60,000 bases of DNA from Phoronis australis. Lineage: Eukaryota > Phoronida > Phoronidae. The notes under the pieces were generated by a model. It ran no database searches. It saw nothing but the letters and a program-made list of their open reading frames with translations, and was not told where the DNA came from. The DNA lies in the NCBI GenBank assembly GCA_002633005.1, contig NMRA01000245.1, positions 431,773-491,772 on the forward strand, given 5' to 3'. Below, piece after piece: positions 11,001-19,753 of this stretch. Each line of letters opens with the position of its first letter. Positions within the stretch are counted from its first letter, which is position 1. Position numbers and translations under genes: made by a program.

Positions 11001-12634
11001 CATCATGTTTTTCTATTTATATACGGAACACGGTTAAAAGTTGTCTGTGCCTACTAGCTGCACCAATAAGCAACACAGATTGCAACAAAACTCAAATTCA
11101 CAAACTCACAAATTCACCGTAAGGTAAAAACTCACCAATTTCGAAAGAGATATGGCAGACAAGTGAAATTTTACGAATTATCACTTTTCCGCGAATCATG
11201 TGTAGCACAAAATTAAACCATAAACCCTGATCAAGTTCTTATCTACACCTACTATTAAACAAAGTTTTGAAAAATTGTGGGCATTCGCAACAATGCTAGA
11301 AGCCCTTGAAAAAATGAAAAAGTTATTTTTGATAATTATTTTTGTCCAAAATAGTCACACAGTGTCATTACGCCAAAGTGAAGAGGCAACTGATTCAAGT
11401 GTTGAAGGCTACAACAATTCCATACAACTCTACCAATGTGTAATTAACAAGGTTTTATTAACGTATGCGAGTCATAATTACTCCCATCTTTTACCCGCAC
11501 TTGATCGAATTTCATCATGACTTATAAGTTGCGTTTAACAATTACACCCCACTCATCCCCCAACTTGTATGTTTGAGAAACCTCTGTTACCTGCAATTTT
11601 TTGTAATTACAGCATTTCTATACATACCAACAATATCTCATGTCTTTGATAATGTCTTGAATACTCTCAGTGAGCACAGAAACATTTTCAAACTTCATTC
11701 CGCGACTGAAAAGTTATGAATACATTCCTTACTGTACTAGTTCCCAGTAAACGAAGAATAAACGTGACATCTCACTACTAGCTGAGCACAATAACACTTG
11801 CACGGAATTGTCCCTGGACTTGGGATAAACAGGATCTTAAGTTCTAAGAACGCAAAACATCAAACTTTATTAATTATTCACTTAAGCGAAGAGAGAACAT
11901 TTCCATAAATTTCACATAATTAATTCGTATTTCTTAATGCGCCTGCACCATTTGTATGTTTATATTAACAACATCGTTAAATCTGTTTTACTGCGACCAC
12001 ATATCTCTCTCCTGAATTAACACATTCCAAACAACAGAAAATAGAAAAAAAATCACCTACCCATAATCATGTGCTCAAATTTTTAGTTTCTTTCTTTATT
12101 GCAATTACAAAACATTTTCAAACGTACAATTTCAGTTCCATCTCACAACATGTCATTTATTATTACAAGTATTACAGTGTTACATGATTATTATAACTAT
12201 TACAGAAAGCTGATGAAAAACCTAGCTATAACAAATCGTTTATTTTTCTGGCTACATATCTACATAGTATTAATTCAACAGAAATATTACTCTTCTACAA
12301 CGAAAAAAATTTTGTACTAACCTTGACAAGAAGTCCTTTCTACATAAAATAAGTCTCACTATACAAAGTGTTGAGTTCTTACAACTTTTCAACCAGACAT
12401 TCAGAGATGTATGAAATACACCGTGGTATTACCGTACTTACCAATATTCATGGAAGTCAAAAGTGATGTAAGTGAGAGATTCTGAGTTAAAGTCGAGCAC
12501 GTGGTTGAGAAATGCATCGGCGATCACCTTCTCCTTTCCCGCCTGTTCCACCAGACTAATGACAGCAACGTGCCTATAGAGGGAGACTTGCTCTGTGAAG
12601 TGCTTCTCAAAGGCAATCTTGGTTTCCTCGCTCC
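1197..12634 (-). CDS. INPP5F: INPP5F/Sac2 inositol 4-phosphatase gene, 12 exons, 5' incomplete
   Basis: INPP5F (Sac2) is known to be a SAC-domain phosphoinositide 4-phosphatase of the endosomal system. Twelve minus-strand exons (12634-12442, 11705-11628, 10914-10794, 9433-9305, 8343-8273, 7791-7540, 6560-6415, 5918-5763, 4434-4347, 4018-3815, 3518-3385, 2017-1197) join with GT-AG boundaries and matching phases at every junction, giving 2393 nt (about 797 residues). In order they carry the end of the SAC domain with the CX5RT catalytic motif ([10 protein letters not shown]), the conserved [19 protein letters not shown] block, the hSac2 domain (WALIDCDP, then GPEPSLF) and an acidic/Ser-rich tail ending CKTRIIQL, close to vertebrate CQTRIIQI. 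From memory the vertebrate protein is about 1130 residues, so roughly 330 N-terminal residues are missing. No upstream exon was found between 12635 and 18560. Identity is firm from the SAC, hSac2 and tail matches together. Confidence 0.95.
3385..3518 (-). CDS. INPP5F: INPP5F exon (C-terminal linker)
   Basis: 134 nt, acceptor gtccttcag, donor GTTGCAG|GTATGT. It encodes [17 protein letters not shown], resembling the vertebrate LRKLG...KPNLKVNLW repeats, and then an acidic tail. It is needed for phase: the flanking exons would not join in frame without it. The coding strand contains a GCCACCAGGTGGC run resembling a CTCF core motif. Confidence 0.88.
3815..4018 (-). CDS. INPP5F: INPP5F exon (post-hSac2 linker)
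   Basis: 204 nt, acceptor gccccatag, donor GTGCG|GTATGT. It encodes [16 protein letters not shown] followed by a basic, Ala/Ser-rich stretch ending [13 protein letters not shown]. This region is less conserved than the domains; phase and position support it. Confidence 0.88.
4347..4434 (-). CDS. INPP5F: INPP5F exon (hSac2 domain end)
   Basis: 88 nt, acceptor ttattccag, donor GAAAG|GTAATC. It encodes [15 protein letters not shown] and ends VTETKLER, matching the vertebrate IAEML...IIEKKLERK segment. Confidence 0.93.
5763..5918 (-). CDS. INPP5F: INPP5F exon (hSac2 domain)
   Basis: 156 nt, acceptor ctcactcag, donor AAAG|GTATGC. It encodes [18 protein letters not shown] and [11 protein letters not shown], matching vertebrate GPEPTLFGKPKF and SGYFHTLR. 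Confidence 0.95.
6415..6560 (-). CDS. INPP5F: INPP5F exon (hSac2 domain start)
   Basis: 146 nt, acceptor acgttgcag, donor ATTG|GTAAGT. It encodes a [18 protein letters not shown] stretch and ends [10 protein letters not shown], matching the vertebrate YDDE...LEKIEIG pattern. Confidence 0.95.
7540..7791 (-). CDS. INPP5F: INPP5F exon (SAC to hSac2 transition)
   Basis: 252 nt, acceptor acttccag, donor CCTAG|GTAAGT. It begins [16 protein letters not shown], passes through a Glu/Leu-rich linker and ends SWALIDCDP, which marks the start of the hSac2 homodimerisation domain in the vertebrate protein ([10 protein letters not shown]). Confidence 0.95.
8273..8343 (-). CDS. INPP5F: INPP5F exon ([10 protein letters not shown] segment)
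   Basis: 71 nt, acceptor ttgatag, donor AATAG|GTAAGC. It encodes [19 protein letters not shown], matching the conserved GD(F/Y)TRTGERKL stretch at the end of the SAC domain. Confidence 0.95.
8430..8545 (+). mobile_element. SINE body related to the palindrome at 46341
   Basis: It shares, in order, TTCATTAGGTCAC, TGTGGCCA(C/A)CAGGTGGC, AGACTTA(A)AAATGTTTG and GGTTCAAGAT with 46535-46630. The tRNA-like head is missing or diverged. It lies in an INPP5F intron. Confidence 0.65.
9305..9433 (-). CDS. INPP5F: INPP5F exon (SAC domain C-terminal part)
   Basis: 129 nt, 43 whole codons, acceptor tatttcag, donor CTCAAG|GTCAGT. It encodes [11 protein letters not shown] and then [19 protein letters not shown], a near-invariant SAC-family block. 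Confidence 0.96.
9893..10165 (+). repeat. Interspersed repeat family 'GTCCAA-CTGGCTGA', copy 1
   Basis: It shares AAAATGTCCAA(A/C)T, ACTGGCTGA(G/T)C, CTTTCAGATA and GATTTTCATGA(A/C)AAACTC blocks, in the same order, with 15953-16215 and (first half) 57325-57465. There is no ORF and the ends are undefined. It is a degenerate family of unknown class. Confidence 0.6.
10265..10620 (+). mobile_element. P-element-like miniature transposon with a THAP exon
   Basis: A 356-bp element. The left end CAAGGAGTGTAGTAGTATAG and the right end (read on the minus strand) CAAGGAGTGTACGAGTATAG form 31-bp terminal inverted repeats with two mismatches. The 7-bp direct repeat CTATTAC flanks it (10258-10264 and 10621-10627). 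It begins with CA and carries an N-terminal THAP zinc finger with a splice donor (10374-10471), as in P-type transposases. It lies in an INPP5F intron, on the opposite strand to the gene. Confidence 0.85.
10374..10471 (+). CDS. THAP zinc-finger first exon inside the miniature transposon
   Basis: ATG plus 31 further codons and a donor AAAG|GTAAGT. It begins [16 protein letters not shown] and ends [11 protein letters not shown], the N-terminal half of a THAP domain (C-x4-C, then the FxRFPKDxxR block). The remaining THAP residues and the transposase are absent from the element, so this is a relic exon or a donor of spliced THAP sequence. Confidence 0.75.
10794..10914 (-). CDS. INPP5F: INPP5F exon with SAC catalytic CX5RT motif
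   Basis: 121 nt, acceptor gattccag, donor GTTCAG|GTAAGT. It encodes [17 protein letters not shown] followed by [12 protein letters not shown]. The phosphatase P-loop C-x5-R-T is intact: the nucleophile Cys opens CIDCLDRT and the Arg is present, so the enzyme is predicted to be active. The P-element-like miniature transposon at 10265-10620 lies in the intron downstream of this exon. Confidence 0.96.
11628..11705 (-). CDS. INPP5F: INPP5F exon (SAC domain, RGMKFENV)
   Basis: 78 nt, acceptor ttttcag, donor TGTTG|GTATGT. It encodes [18 protein letters not shown] and ends at MRYCW, matching the vertebrate CRGMKFENV...DMKWCW stretch just before the catalytic exon. The phases join both neighbours exactly. 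Confidence 0.94.
12442..12634 (-). CDS. INPP5F: INPP5F exon (SAC domain core, first visible exon)
   Basis: 193 nt. The acceptor is ttttgcag and the donor TATTG|GTAAG. It enters with 2 nt completing a codon and leaves with 2 nt (TG). It encodes SAC-domain sequence including SLVEQAG, a variant of the vertebrate NLVDQAGREK segment, and ends in FDFHEYC, whose Cys is completed by the next exon (vertebrate [15 protein letters not shown]). The preceding exon, expected to encode the QTRGSVPVFWSQ-type segment, was not found upstream. Confidence 0.93.
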
Positions 12635-15600
12635 CTGCAAAATAACATCACCACATGAACATTTCATGTCCGACTTTGCCTTCAAGTTTTCTGACGGCCA
12701 ATTAGGTGTCAGACGTCAAACTCATTCAGTGACAAATTTCTAAAGTGCTCAATTACATGCAAACACACACTTAGACATTAATTTTCAATGGGCTAGACTT
12801 TGGGTCAAGACTACTATAGGTATCTTATAGTTTATTTATTTCTATTATTGAAATCAAAACAGTAGCATTAACATGCAATATTACACTTTGCTGTGTCATC
12901 CTTTCCTGACTTCTCTCAAAGTTACTTACTTATAAAGTTAAGATTATAAGTAAGTTTGCACAAAACCAAAATTTGTTTGAAGGATAAATAAACTTCCATG
13001 CTCATGGATGTCAATTTGACATTACAAAATGCTGAAATTTACTCTGGGCATAGTTTAACTTAACACCATCATTTTAAAAGATTATATTCGGGCGGGGGGG
13101 TCCCCCATAGAACTGGGGGTTGAGCACCTGGACCTAGTGGGGGGGGCTACTTTGGCACCATTCAAGTATCGTCTCAAGTGAGTATCTGGGAATTACTTGC
13201 AGCGGGTAAAGGTCAATGTTTTTCACCAAGAATTTGTCATAATAGAAATAAATGAATTTTCAGTCAGAAAACTGACTCCTTCTACAAAGATTTTTGGTGA
13301 GTACATCCCACCAGTATACAGACTTGTGAATAGTGAAAAGTTTACAAGTAGCACTTTAATGAAAACTCGATCAATTTAAAAATGACATTTACGTTCTAGT
13401 TCAGAGTACCAACACTTGGAGGTGTCACAATGCGTACAAACACTCTTCACAGTGGCTAACAAACCACCCCTTATTTTAGCAGCAATAATCAACCTAATGA
13501 CATTTACACTGAATACATCATGACAGAGTCCCCATAGAAAAGAACCACTCATGACATTGTAACTTAAGGGCTAAAACAACAGAAGTCAACACAAAGGTAA
13601 CCATGTTTGAATCACACAGTTTGCATATGTCATATAACATTATGTATTTCATCATCTCTGTTTGTCATAAAATCACGTATTGATTGGTTAAAAGCCTTCA
13701 GGACACGGGGCACTACACCGTGATGGGTGTAATCAATGATAAAACAGCACAGCGATGACACCAAGAAAGACATTAAACCTGTGTTTTCTGTCAAAAACAA
13801 GTTGCTATTTAGGCTACTAATGTCACTGCGACAATTGTTCATGTTTTTCCCCATACTTAGTTTAGAAGTGATGTCTGGCTCAGAAATTAACGAACATTCA
13901 TTAGTTACATCTTGACATTAAGCTCGTGAAATTTCAGGTCAATGACACTGTGACCAAGAATTTCGTGATATTGCTATGAAGAAGTAACAAACTGTTTCTT
14001 CCAAGCTCAGAAACTGCAACAATTTTAACAAAAGAACAATTTAAGACCAATTTTATAATGGCAATTGACTAAATCAAACAAAGCATAGGTTTAATGGTGC
14101 TGCAACTCTCAAAGTGAGTATGCTCTAAAGTTAAGGCAGAGCTCATTTTGGAGACCAACACCACCTCTTGTTAAAAAATGCCAAGTTTCTATGAAGTTGC
14201 AACAATTGTGTACACACCTGGGCGGGTTACTGGGCTCGCTGGCAAAGAAAATGGCTGCCACTGAGCAGGTGACAATTACTCTAAATGTTTTGGTTGACTA
14301 AGAAAAACACCGAAGCCCGGGTGTATTTGCCCGTTTCTTAATTTCCAACAGTCAACCAAATGCTGTTTGTGGCCAGGGGTTTCTCACCTCCACACATACT
14401 GGTTTTCTTTGTTTTGAGGCTTCATTTCCCATTTGACGACCTGGGAATCGGTGACCTCGTGCTATTAATGCCAGTCTGGTACCATTATCGGTAAACCCAA
14501 AAAAATACAAAACGCTGCTACGAATTTTTCTTAAATATTCTTTTGCATGAGGTCTACATCAAAAATAGTACAAGATTTCAACTAAAAGACAGTTTATTTG
14601 TATAAAATTAAAAATAAAAATACTACAGTCTTAGTATTTTCCATACTTGTACTGATTTTAAATGGTACAGTGATGATAATATTTAGTTTAAACGCAGACT
14701 TTCTAACAAGGAACAGTTTCAAGCTAACTTCTGATGTTTTATAACTATTTGATAACTATTTGATGACTGTTGATAATATCTTATAACTATTTCTATGCTA
14801 TAACGTATTTAAACGTTGAACATACAAATTTTAACAAACACCAATTTTACCTGGTCACTTAAACGTGAATCGTTATGCAAAACCATAATTATGAAAAGAA
14901 ACATTTCACACTCTCAAACAGTGTTTGCCATGAAAACTCAGCAAACATTAAAACAGGAAAAGATAATAACGTCATACAAATTTGATTTAGCTGTCAAACA
15001 GTACACAAACTTAGACGACCGTTCGATGAACAAAGAATTGGAATTGATCCATAATCCATTACGGTAGCGGAGAAATCTGCACTGGCTGAGCAGGGGTTTT
15101 CCGGAGATTGTCGATTCATTTTAAAAAATGCGGAATTAAGAAATGTAAGCAAAACCTCAAAATTTGCACTACTGGCACACGAAATTGTTTCACAGCCAAT
15201 TCCATCTGAATATCTGTGCTCCAGGCAAGTATCCCGAGAGCTGATTCTGAGTCTGAGAATCGATGGTTTGCGATTCATGTAACCAGGATTCAATATCAAT
15301 GTTTTTCTAGTAAAAGCTAACACCAAGCTCACCTGATGTCTGATGATTATCCAATCAGCGGCTTTAGCCAGAATTGATGGTCTCGTTATGCATGAACGAT
15401 CAAACACACTAAATTTTAAGTAGTTTTCAATCTGTTCGCTGGTCCTTCATTCACCATGACCAAATTTACATAAATATTGACGTAAAATTCTGCCAAAATG
15501 AGACTTACACAAGATTTCAACTGAGTTCATCCTATGAGAGTGCAGCCGGGCCATCAGAATAGCTCGGTAGTTATGTAAACAAAAGTTAAGTATATACTCA

Positions 15601-15706
15601 ATATTTAACGAGATATACCTTTAAGTGAAACAATGATTCATGTACAATTACATAAACATTTCTCTCATTCCAGAACACCTTATCACTTGTTTAACTCAGC
15701 AACTAA

Positions 15707-15822
15707 CTAAGTGAAGTGAGCCACCATTGATAAAAATACTCATCTAAGTGAAGTGAGCCACCATTGATAAAAACACTCAACTGAGTGACTCAAAGTGAAC
15801 CACCATTGATAAAAACACTCTG
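15707..15822 (+). repeat. Minisatellite, three units of 37-42 bp
   Basis: Three units start CTAAGTGAAGTGAGCCACCA (15707, 15744) and CTGAGTGACTCAAAGTGAAC (15781), each containing CCACCATTGATAAAAA(C/T)ACTC. The units abut directly with no spacers, so this is not a CRISPR array. Confidence 0.85.
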
Positions 15823-15952
15823 ATTCACTTCGGAAACATTGTCACAGCTTATCTGCGACACTTCTTGCTTAGTTTCAAAAGTTTCCAATTGTCATTTATT
15901 TCTCAAGTTTTTTCAATTTTTATTTATTTTGTGTATCAAGGTTACGTAAGGC

Positions 15953-16215
15953 CCCAGAAAATGTCCAACTTTGGCTAATTTCAGAACATCATATATCAGA
16001 ACTGGCTGATCGAATTAGCACCAAATATTCAGATACATAATTAGCACTGTTCTCCAAAACACAGTGTTTTCAAAGGGTTTAAATTTTGCAGGTGTGGGTA
16101 TCAAAAATAGGTCTTTTGTGATTTTCATGACAAACTCAAAAGCTACACAAAAATATAACTTAGAAAGGAAATTTTTTTGAGATTTCATCTTGAACATTTA
16201 TATTGAATGAAATTT
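15953..16215 (+). repeat. Interspersed repeat family 'GTCCAA-CTGGCTGA', copy 2
   Basis: Blocks in common with 9893-10165 include TCAGAACTGGCTGAT, ATTTTCATGACAAACTC and TTGAGATTTC. Non-coding. Confidence 0.6.
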
Positions 16216-17698
16216 GGTCATATTAATCTGTGATGTTGCTGTATTGCAATCAATGCACCCTTCGTGTTTCAATGAAATGATTACATAACCCAATCAACAG
16301 TTGAAAATATCTTTCCACGAATTAAAATCTTTAATTTTGTAGATTTGGTAAAATCACACCAGACTTATCAACAATGGTACTGCTTAACCTGAATTCATTC
16401 AGACAACAACTACATTAGAGTTGTGGTTGTTGTAAGCATACGTAAAAATTGTGCGAGAGATCTAGGGAATTCTGGGATGAGTGGAGCGTGAACGGCTCTA
16501 GTGAACACATGACAAGGGAAAGACAATGACCAGGCTGGCGTTAAGCAATCAATAACACTGAGGCTTCTATTACTTTGTGGTCAACCACAAATTAACATTA
16601 AAAGTCGTTTAATATTAATTGATTTGTTGAAGTGGAAAGACACTCAGGGGGGAGGCACTGCCATGGAAGAGGTACAACCAGGACATGGAGCTCTGAAGGG
16701 TGACTTTTCATGAGTTCCACCTGCAAAAAGGTACCCTATCCTGACAAATTCCCTAGGAAAGGGTGCTATTCTAGACAGAAGTTCTTACAAAAGGTTTAAA
16801 TCAGCAGTTCAGAATTCTACAAAAGGATCTTTTTTTTTCAACAACATCGATCTACTGATTAAGTGTTCTTAATATCATCTATATTTTCAAAACTATGACT
16901 GCAAAAGATGTATTCTTTTTTATAGTTTTTCTTAACCAGTATCAGACTTAAAAAGTGGCAAAATTCACCTGTTCACGAATCTCAACAAAATGATCAAGTT
17001 CGTGAAATTTTAACCCCTTTAAATAGGGAGACCAGTTCCTGGATGCTCCCAGCAAATGGGTCCCTTGTTTTCGAGTCTACACTCTCAATCGTTGGGAATC
17101 GTAATTTTTCTGCAGCAACCGTACCAACCACAACTGAGCACCCCCTGAGAAGATGCACGCCAGATTATTGCAAATGGGTTGTATGAACGAACACATCATG
17201 TAGGAGCCAGAGTCAATTTGTTATTACATCCAGACTCACCTGGTCATATTATTTAAATATCCCATTCATTGTTTGTGACCAGTTGGACATACCTGCTACA
17301 ATCAATGTTTATGCACCAGGATGACACTCAACTCTACATGGCTACTGAGTTCCAGTCAATTATATTTTATTCATATCAATAGGCTTCTATCCACGCGACA
17401 TAAAAGCATCTGTTTTAAAAATAAGCATCACCATAAATTCATAAGGCAGGGGTCACTGAGCTACTAAAATACAACACTTAGTATGTGATAAACATTCAAG
17501 TGCTTTGAAATAATTTGGACATAAATACATTGTCCATTCTGGTGACCACATATACTTCCGCTCTATTTAAATAAATAGTATGTTAATTTATGCATTTAAT
17601 GAAACGTCTTAACTTTTGAAAACTTACTTACATTGGGTCACCTCATCTAGAGACAGCCGACATGGCGCAGCTAACACGGAACAGCTGATCGGGTGCAA

Positions 17699-17744
17699 GT
17701 GTGTGTGTACGTGCGTGCGTGCGTGCGTGCGTGTGTGTGTGCAT
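17699..17744 (+). repeat. (GT)n/(GTGC)n microsatellite
   Basis: Alternating GTGT and GTGC repeats over about 46 bp. Confidence 0.9.
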
Positions 17745-18063
17745 GTAAAAATGACTTACACGGAGCAAGTGACACAGTGGCAGCCAGTTTTTGACACCGG
17801 TTTGATAGGTAAAGCGAGTTGTACTCCATCAGTTGCTCCAGTTTCAGCTACATGTCTATGGGGCAGGGACCATCTTTCAATGCTTTGTGCAATAGCCTAT
17901 ACTGAGGTGATCAACTGGCATTCCACATTGTTAAGACATTAGATATTGTTTATGCAAGCATGCAAAGACAGGGGTGTAAGTGAGTCATGCTAATCCAGTT
18001 TGTGATCTAATATCGTGTAAATGCGTCTAAAGCGAAGCAAGTCGCACCGTGAACAGTGACACT

Positions 18064-18096
18064 GCACCGCACCGCACCGCACCGCACCGCACCGCG
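18064..18096 (+). repeat. (GCACC)n pentanucleotide microsatellite
   Basis: Six consecutive GCACC units. Confidence 0.95.
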
Positions 18097-18758
18097 AGCA
18101 ATGACACAGTGACAACTGGGTGACAAATGTCTCTGTTTAAAAGGGGGTATATTGATTTATTATACTCATATTTGTCTCAGCTAATGTCTAAGCTCAGTTT
18201 ACAGCCCACACACTTTACAGTACCCATGCTCAGTTAGTCAGTAGAGTTGGAGATCTGAAATGGTCATAATGCTCATGGCTACTCTAATATTATCCTCTAT
18301 TCGCATACAAAAAACATTATAAACATTATTAAAAAATCAAAATGGCAAAGTGATTGTATAATTAATATTAGCAGGCCCAAAGAAAGATTCCATGACCTCA
18401 CTTTTAAATTTCACCTTCAAGCCGCTGCTCAAGTCATGAACCAAACCGGTACTGTAAATTCCATACCCACCGACCAAAACTCCACACACTGCGAAAATAT
18501 TTCATAGCGGTGATCAAGCTTCATACTCATGGTTGAGCTATTAGAATTTGTGTGGCGTATGCTGTCCTGGGATTGATATTGAGGAGATTGTAGCTTAGTA
18601 AGCTAAGGAATCGTTTTCACTGCCTGATTATTTTAATACATTTTTGGCCACCGTCATTGATTGTTTTCCTAGTGTACCACATGAATTTCTGCCTATGATC
18701 TGGCGCCATTTTATCGAGGTGCACCCCCCCCCCCACTTCCACACTTATTTTAGCACTG

Positions 18759-18766
18759 TATAAATA
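18759..18766 (+). promoter_or_regulatory. TATA box upstream of a short ORF
   Basis: TATAAATA, with CTCAAAATC as a possible initiator about 25-30 bp downstream and an ATG at 18847. It is conserved at 22440-22447 in the second block. It could drive the 74-codon ORF or an untranslated leader of the carbonic anhydrase gene; neither is shown. Confidence 0.4.
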
Positions 18767-18846
18767 GATAATTCACGTCTCCTCAAAATCAACCAACACT
18801 CATTAGAAAAGTACAGAAACACAATAAAAAAGGCCGGGAGCAGATT

Positions 18847-19071
18847 ATGCCTGGTCATGCAAAGCAAATATCTACAATCGGAGCAAAAAATAAAGATAGC
18901 ACGCAACATTTAATTGAATATACCAGGGCATTAAATATAAGACACACAAGGGAATGGAAGAAAAAACACCAACTCGAGTTTGTGCCAGGAAGCAAATCTG
19001 AACCATTTGGGCACAGGGGACAGCATGAAATTTTAATGGAAATTGAAGTTCTGTGTGAAGTAGGCGATTAA
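18847..19071 (+). CDS. 74-codon ORF of unknown function, block copy 1
   Basis: It starts MPGHAKQISTIGAKNKD, is basic in the middle and ends EIEVLCEVGD. It matches no family I recognise. Its relative at 22528-22752 is the same length with four replacement and three silent differences, a pattern that does not suggest strong protein constraint. A TATA box lies 80 bp upstream. It may be chance or a degenerate element. Confidence 0.25.
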   Translation: MPGHAKQISTIGAKNKDSTQHLIEYTRALNIRHTREWKKKHQLEFVPGSKSEPFGHRGQHEILMEIEVLCEVGD

Positions 19072-19240
19072 AACCCCATCAAAGACAGATTATGGAATAT
19101 GAAGTCATAACGACAAAAAGTACACATCCTGTTTGTTTGAAGGCTTAATAACAGTGGGGTGTCAAAAGTGGCACATTAGGTCGTCACAAAACTGTAAAAT
19201 ATTTTCACGACGGATAAAAAGACTAAACACCGGGTACTGT

Positions 19241-19404
19241 TGTTGTGAAGCGTGACTTCCGGTTGTCACGACATGTGCAGTCAGATAAAGCCTCTCTAAG
19301 CCGCTTGCCAAGCGGCAATTGCCTCTTGGCCGCCTGATTTAGATGCTTGACTGTCGCTCGTGTAACCCAGGTTCAAGCTTCGCGGGAGACAGAAATTTTC
19401 TACA
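19241..19404 (+). repeat. 5' LTR of TRIM copy A, with tRNA-like segment
   Basis: 164 bp with TG...CA ends. It contains a 7-bp perfect hairpin GCCGCTT-GCC-AAGCGGC followed by the tRNA-like part (about 19321-19388), whose B box reads GGTTCAAGCTTC. The A box here is damaged (TGGCCGCCTGATT). Confidence 0.8.
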
Positions 19405-19595
19405 TTGGCGCCCAACTAAGGAAAAATCTACCGACTAACCCTGAGATGTAAAGCAGCAGATGGAGAGGGGGCGACCTGGTACTAGTGGATTCAGAACACA
19501 AAAGAGAGCGTTGCTGAGGTCGAATTCCAGAACACTAGGGTGTTGCTGAGATCTAAAAGCCAGGGAGCTCGCCTGTAATGCGGAAGGGGGAGTAG

Positions 19596-19753
19596 TATTG
19601 TGAAGTGTGACTTCTGGTTGTCATGACACTTGGAGTCAGATAAAGCCTCTCTAAGCCGCTTGCCGAGTGGCAATTGCCTCTTTGCTGAATGGTTTAGATG
19701 CTTGACTGTCGCTCGTGCAACCCGGGTTCAAGCTTCGCAGGAAATTTTCTACA
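19596..19753 (+). repeat. 3' LTR of TRIM copy A, with tRNA-like segment
   Basis: 158 bp, beginning TATTGTGAAG (first TG mutated to TA) and ending TCTACA. The tRNA-like part reads GCTGAATGGTTTAGATGC...CCCGGGTTCAAGC. Confidence 0.8.

Larger units (their letters stand above)
12635..18560. other. INPP5F upstream region, no exon identified
   Basis: It holds the minisatellite at 15707, one interspersed repeat (15953-16215) and microsatellites at 17699 and 18064. A 137-codon minus-strand ORF at 14994-15407 has no recognisable domain. The expected INPP5F exons for the first third of the SAC domain were not found here. Confidence 0.6.
19241..19753 (+). mobile_element. TRIM retrotransposon with tRNA-like LTRs, copy A
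   Basis: A 513-bp non-coding element. The LTRs are 19241-19404 (164 bp, TGTTGTGAAG...TTTTCTACA) and 19596-19753 (158 bp), roughly 90 percent identical by eye. One base after the 5' LTR comes TGGCGCCCAACTAAGG, a primer-binding site whose first 11 bases match the tRNA-Lys(1,2) PBS used by several retroviruses. A purine tract (GGAAGGGGGAG) ends a few bases before the 3' LTR. A CTGT target duplication flanks it (19237-19240 and 19754-19757). The internal 190 bp hold no gag or pol. Each LTR contains a tRNA-like segment with A-box-like TGGCCGAATGG and B-box-like GGTTCAAGC. It must depend on proteins made elsewhere. Confidence 0.85.

Noticed and set aside
10794-12634. Assignment to SAC1 or synaptojanin instead of INPP5F
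   Set aside because: The downstream hSac2 domain ([15 protein letters not shown]) and the C-terminal tail are specific to INPP5F.
14360-14470. Minus-strand exon-like stretch between cccag and GTGAGA
   Set aside because: It reads open for 17 codons but does not resemble any part of INPP5F and has no in-phase partner.
14994-15407. 137-codon minus-strand ORF as a gene
   Set aside because: No recognisable domain, irregular composition and no matching splice structure; it does not match the missing INPP5F exons.
15707-15822. Short tandem repeats as a CRISPR array
   Set aside because: The units abut without unique spacers and the genome is animal; it is a minisatellite.
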